DNA from: Pseudaquidulcibacter sp041917055 | GTDB lineage: Bacteria > Pseudomonadota > Alphaproteobacteria > Caulobacterales > Aquidulcibacteraceae | Assembly: GCA_041917055.1 (NCBI GenBank) | Contig: JAYRYJ010000001.1 | Span: 434,001-498,000 of the forward strand | Length of the DNA: 64,000 nucleotides | Direction: 5' to 3' | Shown: one piece after another, positions 43,927 to 52,582 of the stretch | How positions within the stretch are numbered: the first letter of the stretch is position 1 | Layout: every line of letters begins with the position of its first letter | Position numbers and translations under genes: made by a program | The notes under the pieces: model-generated | The model's input: only the letters and a program-made list of their open reading frames with translations | What the model was told of the DNA's origin: nothing | The model's database searches: none

Positions 43927-44498
43927 TGGTCACGCTAAACAAAATTTACACAAAAACCGGTGATGGCGGCAAAACGCGTTTGGCGACGGGGGAAATGGTT
44001 GCCAAAACGCATTTACGGCTTGAGGCTTATGGCACGATTGACGAATTAAATTCCTTTGTCGGCGTTGCGCGCCTTCATTGCGACAATGATAAGCAAATTA
44101 ATGAAATTCTATTGCGCATTCAAAATGATTTGTTCGATTTAGGTGCGGATTTGGCAACGCCAGAACGCGAAAATCTTGGCTATGAACCTTTGCGAATAAT
44201 TGAGACCCAAGTTTTACGCCTTGAATCCGAAATCGATGAAATTAATGCGCCAATTCCCGCTTTGGATAGTTTTATTTTGCCAGCGGGCAGCGCGCTTTCG
44301 ACACATTTGCATGTTTGCCGCACCATTGCACGCCGCGCCGAACGCAAAATTGCGCATATGAAGGAAAATGGCGAAAGCATTAATGAAGAAGCATTCAAAT
44401 ACGTGAATCGGCTTTCAGACCTATTCTTTGTATTGGCGCGTCGCGCCAATGAAAACGGCGCAAAAGACGTTAAGTGGGTTCCCGCTAAGAACAGATAG
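43926..44498 (+). CDS. ATP:cob(I)alamin adenosyltransferase (PduO type)
   Basis: Makes adenosylcobalamin, 190 residues. The N-terminal ATP site is IYTKTGDGGKTRLATGE, followed by the conserved EAYGTIDELNSFVG and, near residue 130, CRTIARRAERK; the C-terminal NRLSDLFFVLAR is also typical. Adenosylcobalamin is the cofactor of methylmalonyl-CoA and ethylmalonyl-CoA mutases, which fits mcd on the other side of the TcmP pair and mmsA at the window start. The HIG1-adenosyltransferase order is common in alphaproteobacteria. Confidence 0.93.
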   Translation: MVTLNKIYTKTGDGGKTRLATGEMVAKTHLRLEAYGTIDELNSFVGVARLHCDNDKQINEILLRIQNDLFDLGADLATPERENLGYEPLRIIETQVLRLESEIDEINAPIPALDSFILPAGSALSTHLHVCRTIARRAERKIAHMKENGESINEEAFKYVNRLSDLFFVLARRANENGAKDVKWVPAKNR

Positions 44499-44599
44499 AA
44501 GCCGTCGCTCAAGTATTATTCTATTGGCTTTTATTTGCGAATTGTTTATCCAAGACGTGTGATTTTCAATCGTGATTTACTTCGTGTTCGGAGGGTTTA

Positions 44600-46126
44600 A
44601 TGGATAATTCAATTCTAATCGGTGGCGGTGGTGACCCAATTGCGCCAATTCGCCTTAATCTTAAGCGTGCAAACCGTCACGGTCTAGTTGCCGGTGCAAC
44701 CGGAACCGGAAAAACCGTGACTTTGCAGGTTTTAGCCGAAGGATTCGCGCGCGCGGGCGTTCCGGTATTTGCCGCCGATGTTAAAGGGGATTTGTCTGGC
44801 TGTTCACAAACTTGGGAACCTTCTGAACCTTTTAAAGCGCGCGCCGAAAAACTTGGCATGATGGATTACCGGGCCGAGGCCGCACCAACCGTTTTTTGGG
44901 ATCTATATGGTAAATCGGGCCACCCCATTCGCACCACAATTTCAGAAATGGGCCCGCAATTATTGGCGCGCCTTATGGATGTCACGGATGCTCAATCGGG
45001 TGCTTTAACCATTGCATTCACAATGGCCGATGATGAAGGGCTTTTGCTTTTGGATTTGAAAGATTTGAAGGCGGTATTTGATTATATGGTCGATAATGCT
45101 GACGAAGTTTCAAAAAAATACGGCCTTGTCACCAAACAGGCAGTTGCGGTTTTGCAAAGAAAAGTCCTTGAACTTGAGGCCGCAGGTGCAGATCAATTTT
45201 TCGGCGAACCGGCACTTGATCTAAACGATTTTCTGCGCACTGATTTATCAGGTCGCGGGATTATTAATATTCTCGACGGTTCAAAACTAATGTCGTCACC
45301 GACATTATATTCGACATTTTTGCTTTGGCTATTAAGCGAATTATTTGAATTATTGCCGGAAGTCGGCGACCCGGAAAAACCGAAATTAGTGTTCTTTTTC
45401 GACGAGGCACACTTATTATTCCGTGACGCACCAAAGGCGCTTTTGACTACAATCGAACAAGTGGTGCGCCTTATTCGTTCCAAAGGCGTGGGCATTTATT
45501 TTGTGACCCAAAACCCACAAGACATTCCCGAAACCGTTTTGGCGCAATTGGGTAATCGTATTCAACACGCTTTACGCGCCTATACGCCATCGGAAATGAA
45601 GGCTGTTAAAATCGCTGCTGAGTCTTTCCGCGTAAATCCAAATTTCGACACTGAAGAAATCATCGGGCAATTGGGTGTCGGTGAGGCCTTAGTTTCAGTT
45701 TTGGACGAAAAAGGTATTCCGACAGTGGTAGAGCGCACTTTTATTCGCCCACCAAATTCACGCGTCGGCCCTGCTACGCCTGATGAGCGGGCGCGCACAA
45801 TTGCCGCCTCACCAATCGGAAACCGTTATAATAATGTGATGGATCGCGAATCCGCTTTTGAGATTCTAAACCAAAAAGAAGCACAAATAGAAGAGCAACA
45901 ATCAAAATATGAAGAAGTTGCGCCGAAAAAAATGCAAAGGCAAGAAGAAGAACAAGGCGGTGGCATCGGCGGCATTTTGGGTGGCATTTTGGGTGGCGGC
46001 TCAACTAGGCGCGGTAGGCGTGGTGACAATCTGATTGAAACCGCCGCCAAATCAATGGTGCGTCAGGCGGGTTCGTCACTTGCGCGCTCTTTGGTGCGTG
46101 GCCTTTTGGGTGGTTTGAAACGCTAA
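44600..46126 (+). CDS. HerA-like DUF853 family ATPase (YjgR type)
   Basis: P-loop ATPase of 508 residues related to HerA/FtsK-type helicases. Walker A is GATGTGKTVT near residue 34, Walker B KLVFFFDEAHLLF near 265, and the sensor region GIYFVTQNPQDIPE. A glycine-rich, low-complexity stretch (about 455-475) precedes a basic C-terminus. The cellular role is not known. Ribosome site GGAGGG before the ATG. Its stop overlaps the start of the aldehyde dehydrogenase gene. Confidence 0.87.
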   Translation: MDNSILIGGGGDPIAPIRLNLKRANRHGLVAGATGTGKTVTLQVLAEGFARAGVPVFAADVKGDLSGCSQTWEPSEPFKARAEKLGMMDYRAEAAPTVFWDLYGKSGHPIRTTISEMGPQLLARLMDVTDAQSGALTIAFTMADDEGLLLLDLKDLKAVFDYMVDNADEVSKKYGLVTKQAVAVLQRKVLELEAAGADQFFGEPALDLNDFLRTDLSGRGIINILDGSKLMSSPTLYSTFLLWLLSELFELLPEVGDPEKPKLVFFFDEAHLLFRDAPKALLTTIEQVVRLIRSKGVGIYFVTQNPQDIPETVLAQLGNRIQHALRAYTPSEMKAVKIAAESFRVNPNFDTEEIIGQLGVGEALVSVLDEKGIPTVVERTFIRPPNSRVGPATPDERARTIAASPIGNRYNNVMDRESAFEILNQKEAQIEEQQSKYEEVAPKKMQRQEEEQGGGIGGILGGILGGGSTRRGRRGDNLIETAAKSMVRQAGSSLARSLVRGLLGGLKR

Positions 46127-47547
46127 TGCTTGATAAAACCTCTTTTTATATCAATGGTGAATGGGTTAGGCCAAATCGGGCGGAACATTTAATAATAAAT
46201 CCCGCCACCGAATTGCCAATCGCCAAAATTTCAATGGGCAATGCCGAAGATGTTGATGCGGCGATTGCGGCGGCAAAAGCGGCGTTTGACGAATATTCGC
46301 AAACCCCTATTGAATTTCGCATTGCATTATTGGAAAAAATCTGTGAACTTTTGAATGATCGCATGGATGAAATGGCGGAACTCATTTCACTCGAAATGGG
46401 CGCGCCAATGTGGCTTGCAAAAGCTGCACAAGCGCCATCGGGATTGGGCCATTTTGCCGAAACTTTAACAGTTCTAAAGCAATATGCATTTGAAAAGCCC
46501 TTGGGGAAAACTCAAATTCTTCGTGAGCCGGTTGGGGTTTGCGCTTTAATTACCCCTTGGAATTGGCCGATAAATCAAATTGCGTGCAAAGTTGCGCCGG
46601 CTTTGGCGACTGGTTGCACTATGGTTTTGAAGCCATCAGAACTCGCGCCACTCGATGCCATGCTATTGGCGGAAATTATTCATGATGCAGGCGTTCCGAA
46701 AGGGGTTTTCAATCTTATCAATGGTGATGGAATTGGTGTCGGCGCCCCATTGACCTCGCACAAAAATATTGATTTTGTCTCTTTCACAGGCTCAACCCGC
46801 GCAGGGATTGAAATATCAAAAAATGCCGCCCCGACTGTCAAAAAAGTCGCGCTCGAATTGGGTGGAAAATCGCCGAATATTATTCTTGACGATGCCGATT
46901 TGGAAAAAGCGGTCAAAATCGGGGCACGAATTTGTTTTACCAATACCGGGCAAAGCTGTAATGCGCCGACAAGAATGTTTGTGCAACGCGCGCGCCTTGA
47001 TGAAGTGAAAGCAATTGCAAAAGCGGCGGGCGAGGCACAAACGGTCGCAAATCCGCAAGATGCACCAAAAGGCGCAATTGGCCCATTATCAAACGCGCGC
47101 CAATTTGAAAAAGTTAATTCCATGATTGATGCCGCCATTAAAGAAGGTGCAGAATTAATTTGTGGTGGTTCGGGTCGCCCTGAAGGTTTTGACAAGGGTT
47201 ATTTCGTGCGACCGACAATTTTTGTGGTTGCCGACAATAATGCAATGATTGCGCGCGAAGAAGTTTTTGGTCCGGTTCTTACCATTATCCCCTATGATAA
47301 TGACGAACACGCAATTCAAATGGCGAATGATACTGTCTATGGTCTTTCTGCTTATGTGCAGGGTGAAGTCGAACACGCCAAAAAAGTCGCAAGTCGTATT
47401 CGCGCCGGAATGGTCCATTTAAACGGCGCCCCAACCGATAATGCCGCACCTTTTGGCGGCTATAAACAATCCGGCAATGGTAGAGAATGGGGCGAATTCG
47501 GCCTAGAAGAATTTACCGAAGTAAAAGCGATTATGGGGTTTAATTAG
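46126..47547 (+). CDS. NAD(P)-dependent aldehyde dehydrogenase
   Basis: Aldehyde dehydrogenase of 473 residues with unknown substrate. ITPWNWPINQI (NAD site), FTGSTRAG, the general-base ELGGKSPNII and the catalytic Cys in NTGQSCNAPTR are all present. Best overall resemblance is to broad-range family members. The ATG overlaps the stop of the HerA-like gene (TAATG), an operon arrangement without an obvious functional link. Confidence 0.9.
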   Translation: MLDKTSFYINGEWVRPNRAEHLIINPATELPIAKISMGNAEDVDAAIAAAKAAFDEYSQTPIEFRIALLEKICELLNDRMDEMAELISLEMGAPMWLAKAAQAPSGLGHFAETLTVLKQYAFEKPLGKTQILREPVGVCALITPWNWPINQIACKVAPALATGCTMVLKPSELAPLDAMLLAEIIHDAGVPKGVFNLINGDGIGVGAPLTSHKNIDFVSFTGSTRAGIEISKNAAPTVKKVALELGGKSPNIILDDADLEKAVKIGARICFTNTGQSCNAPTRMFVQRARLDEVKAIAKAAGEAQTVANPQDAPKGAIGPLSNARQFEKVNSMIDAAIKEGAELICGGSGRPEGFDKGYFVRPTIFVVADNNAMIAREEVFGPVLTIIPYDNDEHAIQMANDTVYGLSAYVQGEVEHAKKVASRIRAGMVHLNGAPTDNAAPFGGYKQSGNGREWGEFGLEEFTEVKAIMGFN

Positions 47548-47958
47548 GGCGGTTGTGTTAAGTAACCGGCTTTCAATGTGGAACCAAAAATAATTGTGAT
47601 TGTTTGGGTAATCTTAAGCTCTACAAATGTTCGGTTTGGGCTTGTCAAATCCCATAGAAGTGCTCTAGCCTTCGCGGCAGGGCAATTGCAAACGGCTTTA
47701 ACCGCTTTGGTTCAAAGGATAGCCCATTGCCTATTCAATATAGTGAAGGACGCAGCAGAATAGGCCATGTACCAATTAATTTGGGGACTGCGGCGGCGGG
47801 CTTATCAATACTTCCCCCTCACGGGGAACAAGGAAGGATTGATGTCAAATGATGGCATTTGATAGCATTTTTATTGTTTGACAGAGTTAATTTTAATATT
47901 TTCAATGGCTTGGCCTGAATTAAGTTATCAAGACCCTATGAAAGCACTCGTGCTAAGG
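47548..47958. other. Gap of 411 bases with degenerate repeats and hairpins
   Basis: No gene recognised. 47629-47652 resembles the left arm of the hairpin at 37933. GCCTATTC/GAATAGGC forms a stem around 47730-47765. ATCAAT...ATTGAT at 47804-47843 encloses CTTCCCC/GGGGAA. The terminator-like hairpin at 47845 follows. Confidence 0.5.
47845..47876 (+). terminator. Terminator-like hairpin
   Basis: TCAAATG (47845-47851) pairs with CATTTGA (47856-47862) across ATGG, followed by TAGCATTTTTATTG. The stem is short and AT-rich; it lies 300 bases after the aldehyde dehydrogenase stop, so its role is uncertain. Confidence 0.35.
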
Positions 47959-48351
47959 CTAAATTCCGAACCAACCCAAAGGATTATGCGCTTTGGCTAT
48001 GCCATAAATTGTGGCGAAAACTGCAATGTTCAAAACATAAAACCCAATGCGCATTGGCTTTTTGAATGTGCGGCGCATAGCGGCGAAACCTATCGCAATA
48101 TATAGAACCACAAGGGTTAGTTTGACGTGTAACCAGCCGTTTTCGAACATCTCCTTCGGCAAAATCGTCCAAAGCATGGCGGCAGCAGTTAGAAGAGTGA
48201 TGTCAATCAACCATGAAACCATACGCATGGCAAATAAGTGCGGCCATTCTTTGCCTAAAATTGATGCGCCAGCGCGTAAAAAGAAAAGACCGCCGGAAAG
48301 CGAAATCGCCCACATATGAACCAGTTTTATATGGGGATAAAATTCAAGCAT
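47959..48351 (-). CDS. SirB family membrane protein
   Basis: A 130-residue inner-membrane protein with four hydrophobic segments. The N-terminal HIKLVHMWAISLSGGLFFLRA and PHLFAMRMVSWLIDITLLTAA match the SirB family, whose role is poorly defined. The ATG overlaps the TAA of mrp, so it is the last gene of feoA-feoB-mrp-sirB. Confidence 0.8.
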   Translation of the reverse strand: MLEFYPHIKLVHMWAISLSGGLFFLRAGASILGKEWPHLFAMRMVSWLIDITLLTAAAMLWTILPKEMFENGWLHVKLTLVVLYIAIGFAAMRRTFKKPMRIGFYVLNIAVFATIYGIAKAHNPLGWFGI

Positions 48352-49430
48352 TATTTTGCCAAAGTCTTCGCAATTTCGGCAATTTGGGCAGTAGCTAAAT
48401 CAGGGGCATTAATGCCTTCGCTAGAGGCTTTTTGCAAAGACGGGAAGAAATTAATTTCGCCCAAAAATGGCAAACCTAACTCTTCTGCCGCTTTTTTTGC
48501 GCCACCACGACCAAAAAGATCAATTTCAAGGCCCGTAGCTTCATCTTTAAGGAAGGACATATTTTCAATCATGCCAATAACCGGAACTTTGGCTTTTTTG
48601 AACATATCAATGCCACGACGAACATCGGCAAGGGCAAGTTCTTGGGGGGTTGCCACCATAATAACGCCATCAATATTGGCTTGTTGCGCCAATGATAATT
48701 GCACATCGCCCGTGCCTGGCGGAAGGTCAATAATTAAATAATCAAGCGTGCCCCAGTCGGTTCCCATAAACAATTGCCCTAATGCCTTTGAAAGCATGGG
48801 GCCGCGCCATATTAATGCCGCGTCTTTTGGAACAATGAAGCCGATGGACATTGCCTTTATGCCGCTTTTTTCTTTGGGGATAATGCGGTTTTCGTCTGAC
48901 ACATCAGCGCGTTCGTCACTAAGACCCAAGAGAGTTGGCACACTTGGCCCATAAATATCGGCATCAATTAGGCCGACTTTTTTACCAAGTTTGGAAAGCG
49001 CAAGTGCAAGATTATAAGCAATTGTCGATTTGCCAACGCCACCCTTGCCGGAGCCGACCGCGATTAATTGTTTGATATTAGGTGGGCGAATTGAGTTTTC
49101 GGGTGGCGGGGTTTTTGCGCTATTCATTTGCGGACTTGCACCCGTATTTTCCGAATGCGCCGTGACAATTATCAATATTTTTTCGATGCCTTTAATTTTC
49201 GCCAATTCTTTTTCAATTTCTTGTGACAAGGCCTCGATAGCGGATTTCTGGCTTGGTTCGGCGTTTAGGATTAGTTTCAAAGTTCCGTCTTTGAAAATTA
49301 TGCTTTCAACCAATCCGCCGGCGATTATATCTTTATCATCAACAGGGCTTTTGAAATTATGAAGAATAGTCTTAATTTCGTCAATAATACCCGATTTATC
49401 GATGTTTTTATTCTTAAATATATTGAACAT
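48351..49430 (-). CDS. mrp: Mrp/ApbC-type P-loop ATPase without cysteines
   Basis: Mrp/NBP35-family ATPase of 359 residues, normally an iron-sulfur cluster carrier. A short MIP18-like domain (1-90) and a Pro/Ser-rich linker precede the ATPase with GSGKGGVGKST, DADIYGPSVP and DLPPGTGD. The family CxxC that binds the bridging cluster after ENMS is missing: the segment reads ENMSFLKDEATG, and no Cys occurs anywhere in the protein. The ATG overlaps the feoB TGA (TGATG); a longer in-frame opening to 49625 lies inside feoB. Its place after feoAB supports a role in iron handling. Confidence 0.88.
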   Translation of the reverse strand: MFNIFKNKNIDKSGIIDEIKTILHNFKSPVDDKDIIAGGLVESIIFKDGTLKLILNAEPSQKSAIEALSQEIEKELAKIKGIEKILIIVTAHSENTGASPQMNSAKTPPPENSIRPPNIKQLIAVGSGKGGVGKSTIAYNLALALSKLGKKVGLIDADIYGPSVPTLLGLSDERADVSDENRIIPKEKSGIKAMSIGFIVPKDAALIWRGPMLSKALGQLFMGTDWGTLDYLIIDLPPGTGDVQLSLAQQANIDGVIMVATPQELALADVRRGIDMFKKAKVPVIGMIENMSFLKDEATGLEIDLFGRGGAKKAAEELGLPFLGEINFFPSLQKASSEGINAPDLATAQIAEIAKTLAK

Positions 49431-51262
49431 CAAAGCCCCAAAATGAATTTCGAAAAATGATAAGTAATGGCTGCTGCTATATAAGCCAATGCCATTAAAT
49501 ATACAAAAGCGAAAACTGGCCATTTCCATGAATTGGTCTCGCGGCGCATGGTCGCAAGTGTTGCAAAACACTGCGGCGCAAAAACATACCATGCCAAAAA
49601 TGCCAAAGCAGTCGGTAATGACCATGCCGATTGTAAAATCGCGCCAAGTCCCGCAACATTATCGCCGCCACCGGTCACTGCATAAATTGTTCCCAATGCG
49701 CCGACCGCAACTTCACGCGCCGCAAGGCCGGGTATAAGGGCAATTGAAATCTCAAGATTAAAGCCAATCGGTCTAAGTGCGGGCTCAATAAAACTGCCAA
49801 TTCGTCCGGCCAAAGTCTCACTTAAATTGTCTGCGTGCGAAGGAAGGTTTGTCAAAACCCATAAGACAATTGAAACGCCCAAGATTACAGTACCGGCGCG
49901 ACGCAAAAAATTTGTCGTAGCGGCGGTAATGCCAACCGTGAAATCACTGAGGTTTGGAAGTTTGTAACTCGGTAATTCCATAATTAAAGCCTGTGAAGTG
50001 CCCTTTGTAACTAAGCGTTTCAAAACAAAAGCCACTACAAACGCCCCGATAACGCCAGTTGCATAAAGCCCGAACATTACAAGCCCTTGTAAACCAATAA
50101 AACCAAACACTTTAGTATTTGGAATGAAGGCACTGATTATAAGGGTATAGACGGGCAGGCGCGCTGAACAAGTCATAAGCGGTGCGATAAGAATTGTTGT
50201 TAGGCGGTCGCGCTCATGCTCGATAACGCGGGTTGACATTATGCCGGGTATGGCACAGGCAAAACTTGATAAAAGCGGAATAAAGGCGCGGCCATTAAGA
50301 CCCGCTTTATGCATTAATTCATCCATCAAAAATGCAGCACGCGCCATATAGCCGGATGCTTCAAGCAAAATAATGAAAGAAAAGAGTATAAGAATTTGCG
50401 GTAAAAAAACTAAAACTGACCCGACGCCGCCGATAATACCATCACTAATTAAACGACCAAAGACACCTTCGCCCCACAAATCATGAACTTTGAGGGAAAT
50501 CACGGCAAACACGTTTTCGATTAATTCCATCGGTGCTTGTGCAAAATTAAAGACCGCTTGAAACATAAAAAACAACGTCAATGCCAAAATGAAAAGGCCT
50601 GCTAAAGGGTGCAGCACAATCGAATCCATGCGGCGCGTGAATTTATTAAGCGCACCTTCTTTCAAAATCACCTTATTGGCGATTTCCCGCGATTGCTTTT
50701 GAATATCGACAAGTTTCTTAAATTCCGGCGCCTTGACCTTTGCAATAAGCCGATTATCAATAGCAGAATCGATGGCTTGTAAAAGTGCAGCGCGCCCTTC
50801 TTTTCTTGTTGCACGTGTCGCAATCACCGGATAGCCGATAATTTCGGATAATTTATCAATATCAATTTCGGTGCCGTCACGCGTGGCAATATCCATCATA
50901 TTGAGGACAATAATCATGGATATTCCGAGCTCTTTCATCTGAATGGCTGAATGCAAATGTGTGCGAAGATTTGCTGCATCAAGAACCATAAGCAATAGAT
51001 TTGGTTTGCCGACCGATTTTATTGCCCCCCTTGCAAGTTCTAAGGTGACTTTTTCATCGGCTGAGCGCGCAGTAAGGCCATAAATTCCGGGAAGATCATA
51101 AATCTCTATTCTTCTGCCCATCGGGGTTTCGAAATTGCCGCTTTTGGTTTCGACAGTCACCCCTGCGTAATTCGCCGTCTTTGCACTTCCGCCAGTGAGA
51201 CCGTTAAATAATGTGCTCTTGCCACAATTTGGCGCACCAATAAGAGCGATCCTGAATTTCAT
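49430..51262 (-). CDS. feoB: Ferrous iron transporter B
   Basis: GTPase-coupled Fe2+ importer of 610 residues. The cytosolic G domain has G1 GAPNCGKSTLFN, G3 DLPGIYGL and G4 NMMD. The membrane part has two Gate regions, GFLVFLPQILILF-like (VGSVLVFLPQILILF) and the conserved cysteine-containing FACAIPGIMSTR, and CSARLPVY. The length is at the short end of the family because the C-terminal extension of the E. coli type is absent. ATG overlaps the feoA TGA (ATGA). Confidence 0.94.
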   Translation of the reverse strand: MKFRIALIGAPNCGKSTLFNGLTGGSAKTANYAGVTVETKSGNFETPMGRRIEIYDLPGIYGLTARSADEKVTLELARGAIKSVGKPNLLLMVLDAANLRTHLHSAIQMKELGISMIIVLNMMDIATRDGTEIDIDKLSEIIGYPVIATRATRKEGRAALLQAIDSAIDNRLIAKVKAPEFKKLVDIQKQSREIANKVILKEGALNKFTRRMDSIVLHPLAGLFILALTLFFMFQAVFNFAQAPMELIENVFAVISLKVHDLWGEGVFGRLISDGIIGGVGSVLVFLPQILILFSFIILLEASGYMARAAFLMDELMHKAGLNGRAFIPLLSSFACAIPGIMSTRVIEHERDRLTTILIAPLMTCSARLPVYTLIISAFIPNTKVFGFIGLQGLVMFGLYATGVIGAFVVAFVLKRLVTKGTSQALIMELPSYKLPNLSDFTVGITAATTNFLRRAGTVILGVSIVLWVLTNLPSHADNLSETLAGRIGSFIEPALRPIGFNLEISIALIPGLAAREVAVGALGTIYAVTGGGDNVAGLGAILQSAWSLPTALAFLAWYVFAPQCFATLATMRRETNSWKWPVFAFVYLMALAYIAAAITYHFSKFILGL

Positions 51263-51489
51263 TGGATTTGCGCCTCAATTGCGCCGGCCTCTTCCTTGCG
51301 CAGTGCGATCAAAGTGCCATTAAGTCTAACACAAATTGGTGATTTGCCGAAAGGCCCATAATGCAAAACCTCGACTTCATCGCCTTCAGCAAAACCAATT
51401 TCGCGTAGTTTGGCATCAATTTCCGAGTCATTTGACGAAATTTCCAGAACGGTTGCTCTTGTATTTCTGGGTAGGAGGTTAAGGTTCAT
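51259..51489 (-). CDS. feoA: Ferrous iron transport protein A
   Basis: Small SH3-like protein of 76 residues that supports FeoB. It starts MNLNLLPRNTRATV and has LREIGFAEGDEVEVLHYGPFG, the family core. ATG 51489 has AAGGATAAA upstream. First gene of the feoAB-mrp-sirB unit; two copies of GCAAT(T)AATTCTC lie in its leader. Confidence 0.9.
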   Translation of the reverse strand: MNLNLLPRNTRATVLEISSNDSEIDAKLREIGFAEGDEVEVLHYGPFGKSPICVRLNGTLIALRKEEAGAIEAQIQ

Positions 51490-51501
51490 TTTATCCTTGT
51501 T

Positions 51502-51569
51502 GCAATTAATTCTCAAAAATCTCTATGGGAAATTCCTGACTAGTGCAAATGGTATTGGCAATAATTCTC
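51502..51569. promoter_or_regulatory. Repeated motif upstream of feoA
   Basis: GCAATTAATTCTC at 51502-51514 and GCAATAATTCTC at 51558-51569 are near-identical and in the same orientation, 56 bases apart. They could be sites for an iron regulator (Fur, Irr or RirA), but neither matches a consensus well enough to name one. Confidence 0.3.
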
Positions 51570-51604
51570 GAAATTTTTAAGTGACTGATTGTCGCAATTG
51601 CAAA

Positions 51605-51835
51605 TCAAGCGATTATGTCCGGCCTTAATTGATCCTCAAAATAGCTGATTTGGTCTTTAAGATGCAATTTTTCGCGCTTTAAGCGATTAAGGGTGAATTG
51701 ATCATTCGGTGCATTTTCGGTCAATTCACTTATCGCACTGTCAAGTGCGCGGTGCTCTTCGCGCAATTCAAAGAGTTTCTTGCGAATTTCCAAATCGCTT
51801 ATTTCATCTGCAATCGGTTCAAAATCTCTGGTCAT
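51605..51835 (-). CDS. DUF465 (YdcH-like) small coiled-coil protein
   Basis: A 76-residue, highly charged helical protein. The EHRALDSAISELTE and LKREKLHLKDQISYFE segments are typical of the DUF465 family found throughout alphaproteobacteria. Function is unknown. It is a single gene between ubiX and feoA. Confidence 0.85.
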   Translation of the reverse strand: MTRDFEPIADEISDLEIRKKLFELREEHRALDSAISELTENAPNDQFTLNRLKREKLHLKDQISYFEDQLRPDIIA

Positions 51836-51876
51836 ATTAACGCCTAAAATTCAAAAAATAATTTCACACGCATTGA

Positions 51877-52443
51877 TTAATTTTTTTCACCCCAAATGCG
51901 TAAAATATCAGTTTCGATTTCCAAAAGATTTAGTGCGCGGGCAACACTTTGTTCAACCATATCGTTAATCGATTGCAATTGTGAGTAAAATGCCGGAACC
52001 GGCGGGAAAATAATTGCACCCATTTGCGTTAAGCGCGTCATGGTTTCAAGATGCCCGAAATGGTATGGCGTTTCACGAACCATAAGAACCAACCTCCGCC
52101 GCTCTTTAAGGCTGACATCACCTGCACGACTTAAAAGGTTTGATGTGATTCCATAGGCAATTTCCGACATTGTTTTTATCGAACACGGCGCAATCAACAT
52201 GCCGTCGGTTTTGAAACTACCTGAAGCAATGCGCGCGCCAATTTCGGCGGGTTTGTAACAAAAATCGGCATGCTTGGCTAATTCTTTGGAATTCATCAAG
52301 CCTTCATTTTCCAAAGTCAATTCGGCGGCCTTGGAAATTATTAGATGGGTTTCAATACCCAATTCTTTGAGCATAAACAGTGCCTTAACACCATAAACCG
52401 CGCCACTTGCGCCTGATATTCCAATAATAATGCGTTTTTTCAT
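51877..52443 (-). CDS. ubiX: Flavin prenyltransferase UbiX
   Basis: Makes prenylated FMN for the UbiD decarboxylase in ubiquinone synthesis, 188 residues. GISGASGAVYG at the N-terminus is the flavin-phosphate loop; PCSIKTMSEIAYGI and RRRLVLMVRETPYH are the other conserved segments. No ubiD is seen in the window. Confidence 0.93.
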   Translation of the reverse strand: MKKRIIIGISGASGAVYGVKALFMLKELGIETHLIISKAAELTLENEGLMNSKELAKHADFCYKPAEIGARIASGSFKTDGMLIAPCSIKTMSEIAYGITSNLLSRAGDVSLKERRRLVLMVRETPYHFGHLETMTRLTQMGAIIFPPVPAFYSQLQSINDMVEQSVARALNLLEIETDILRIWGEKN

Positions 52444-52547
52444 AAGAGGCGCACAATAACACGATATTATTTAGGGCACATTAAATAAACGCACGAAGTT
52501 TTGGATTATAAAGGCCTTCCCAAACCATAGCACTTTCTTTCAAACAC

Positions 52548-52582
52548 CCCCTCAAACCACTAATTAATGAGTATATGGCTTA
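52548..52582. mobile_element. Relic of the foldback MITE (right end only)
   Basis: About 35 bases match the right end of the MITE copies at 13243 and 30790, including CTCAAACCACTAATTAATGA; the tip reads GTATATGGCTTA instead of GTATGACCTA-type sequence. The left arm is gone. The last TA is part of the divL stop codon. Confidence 0.65.
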
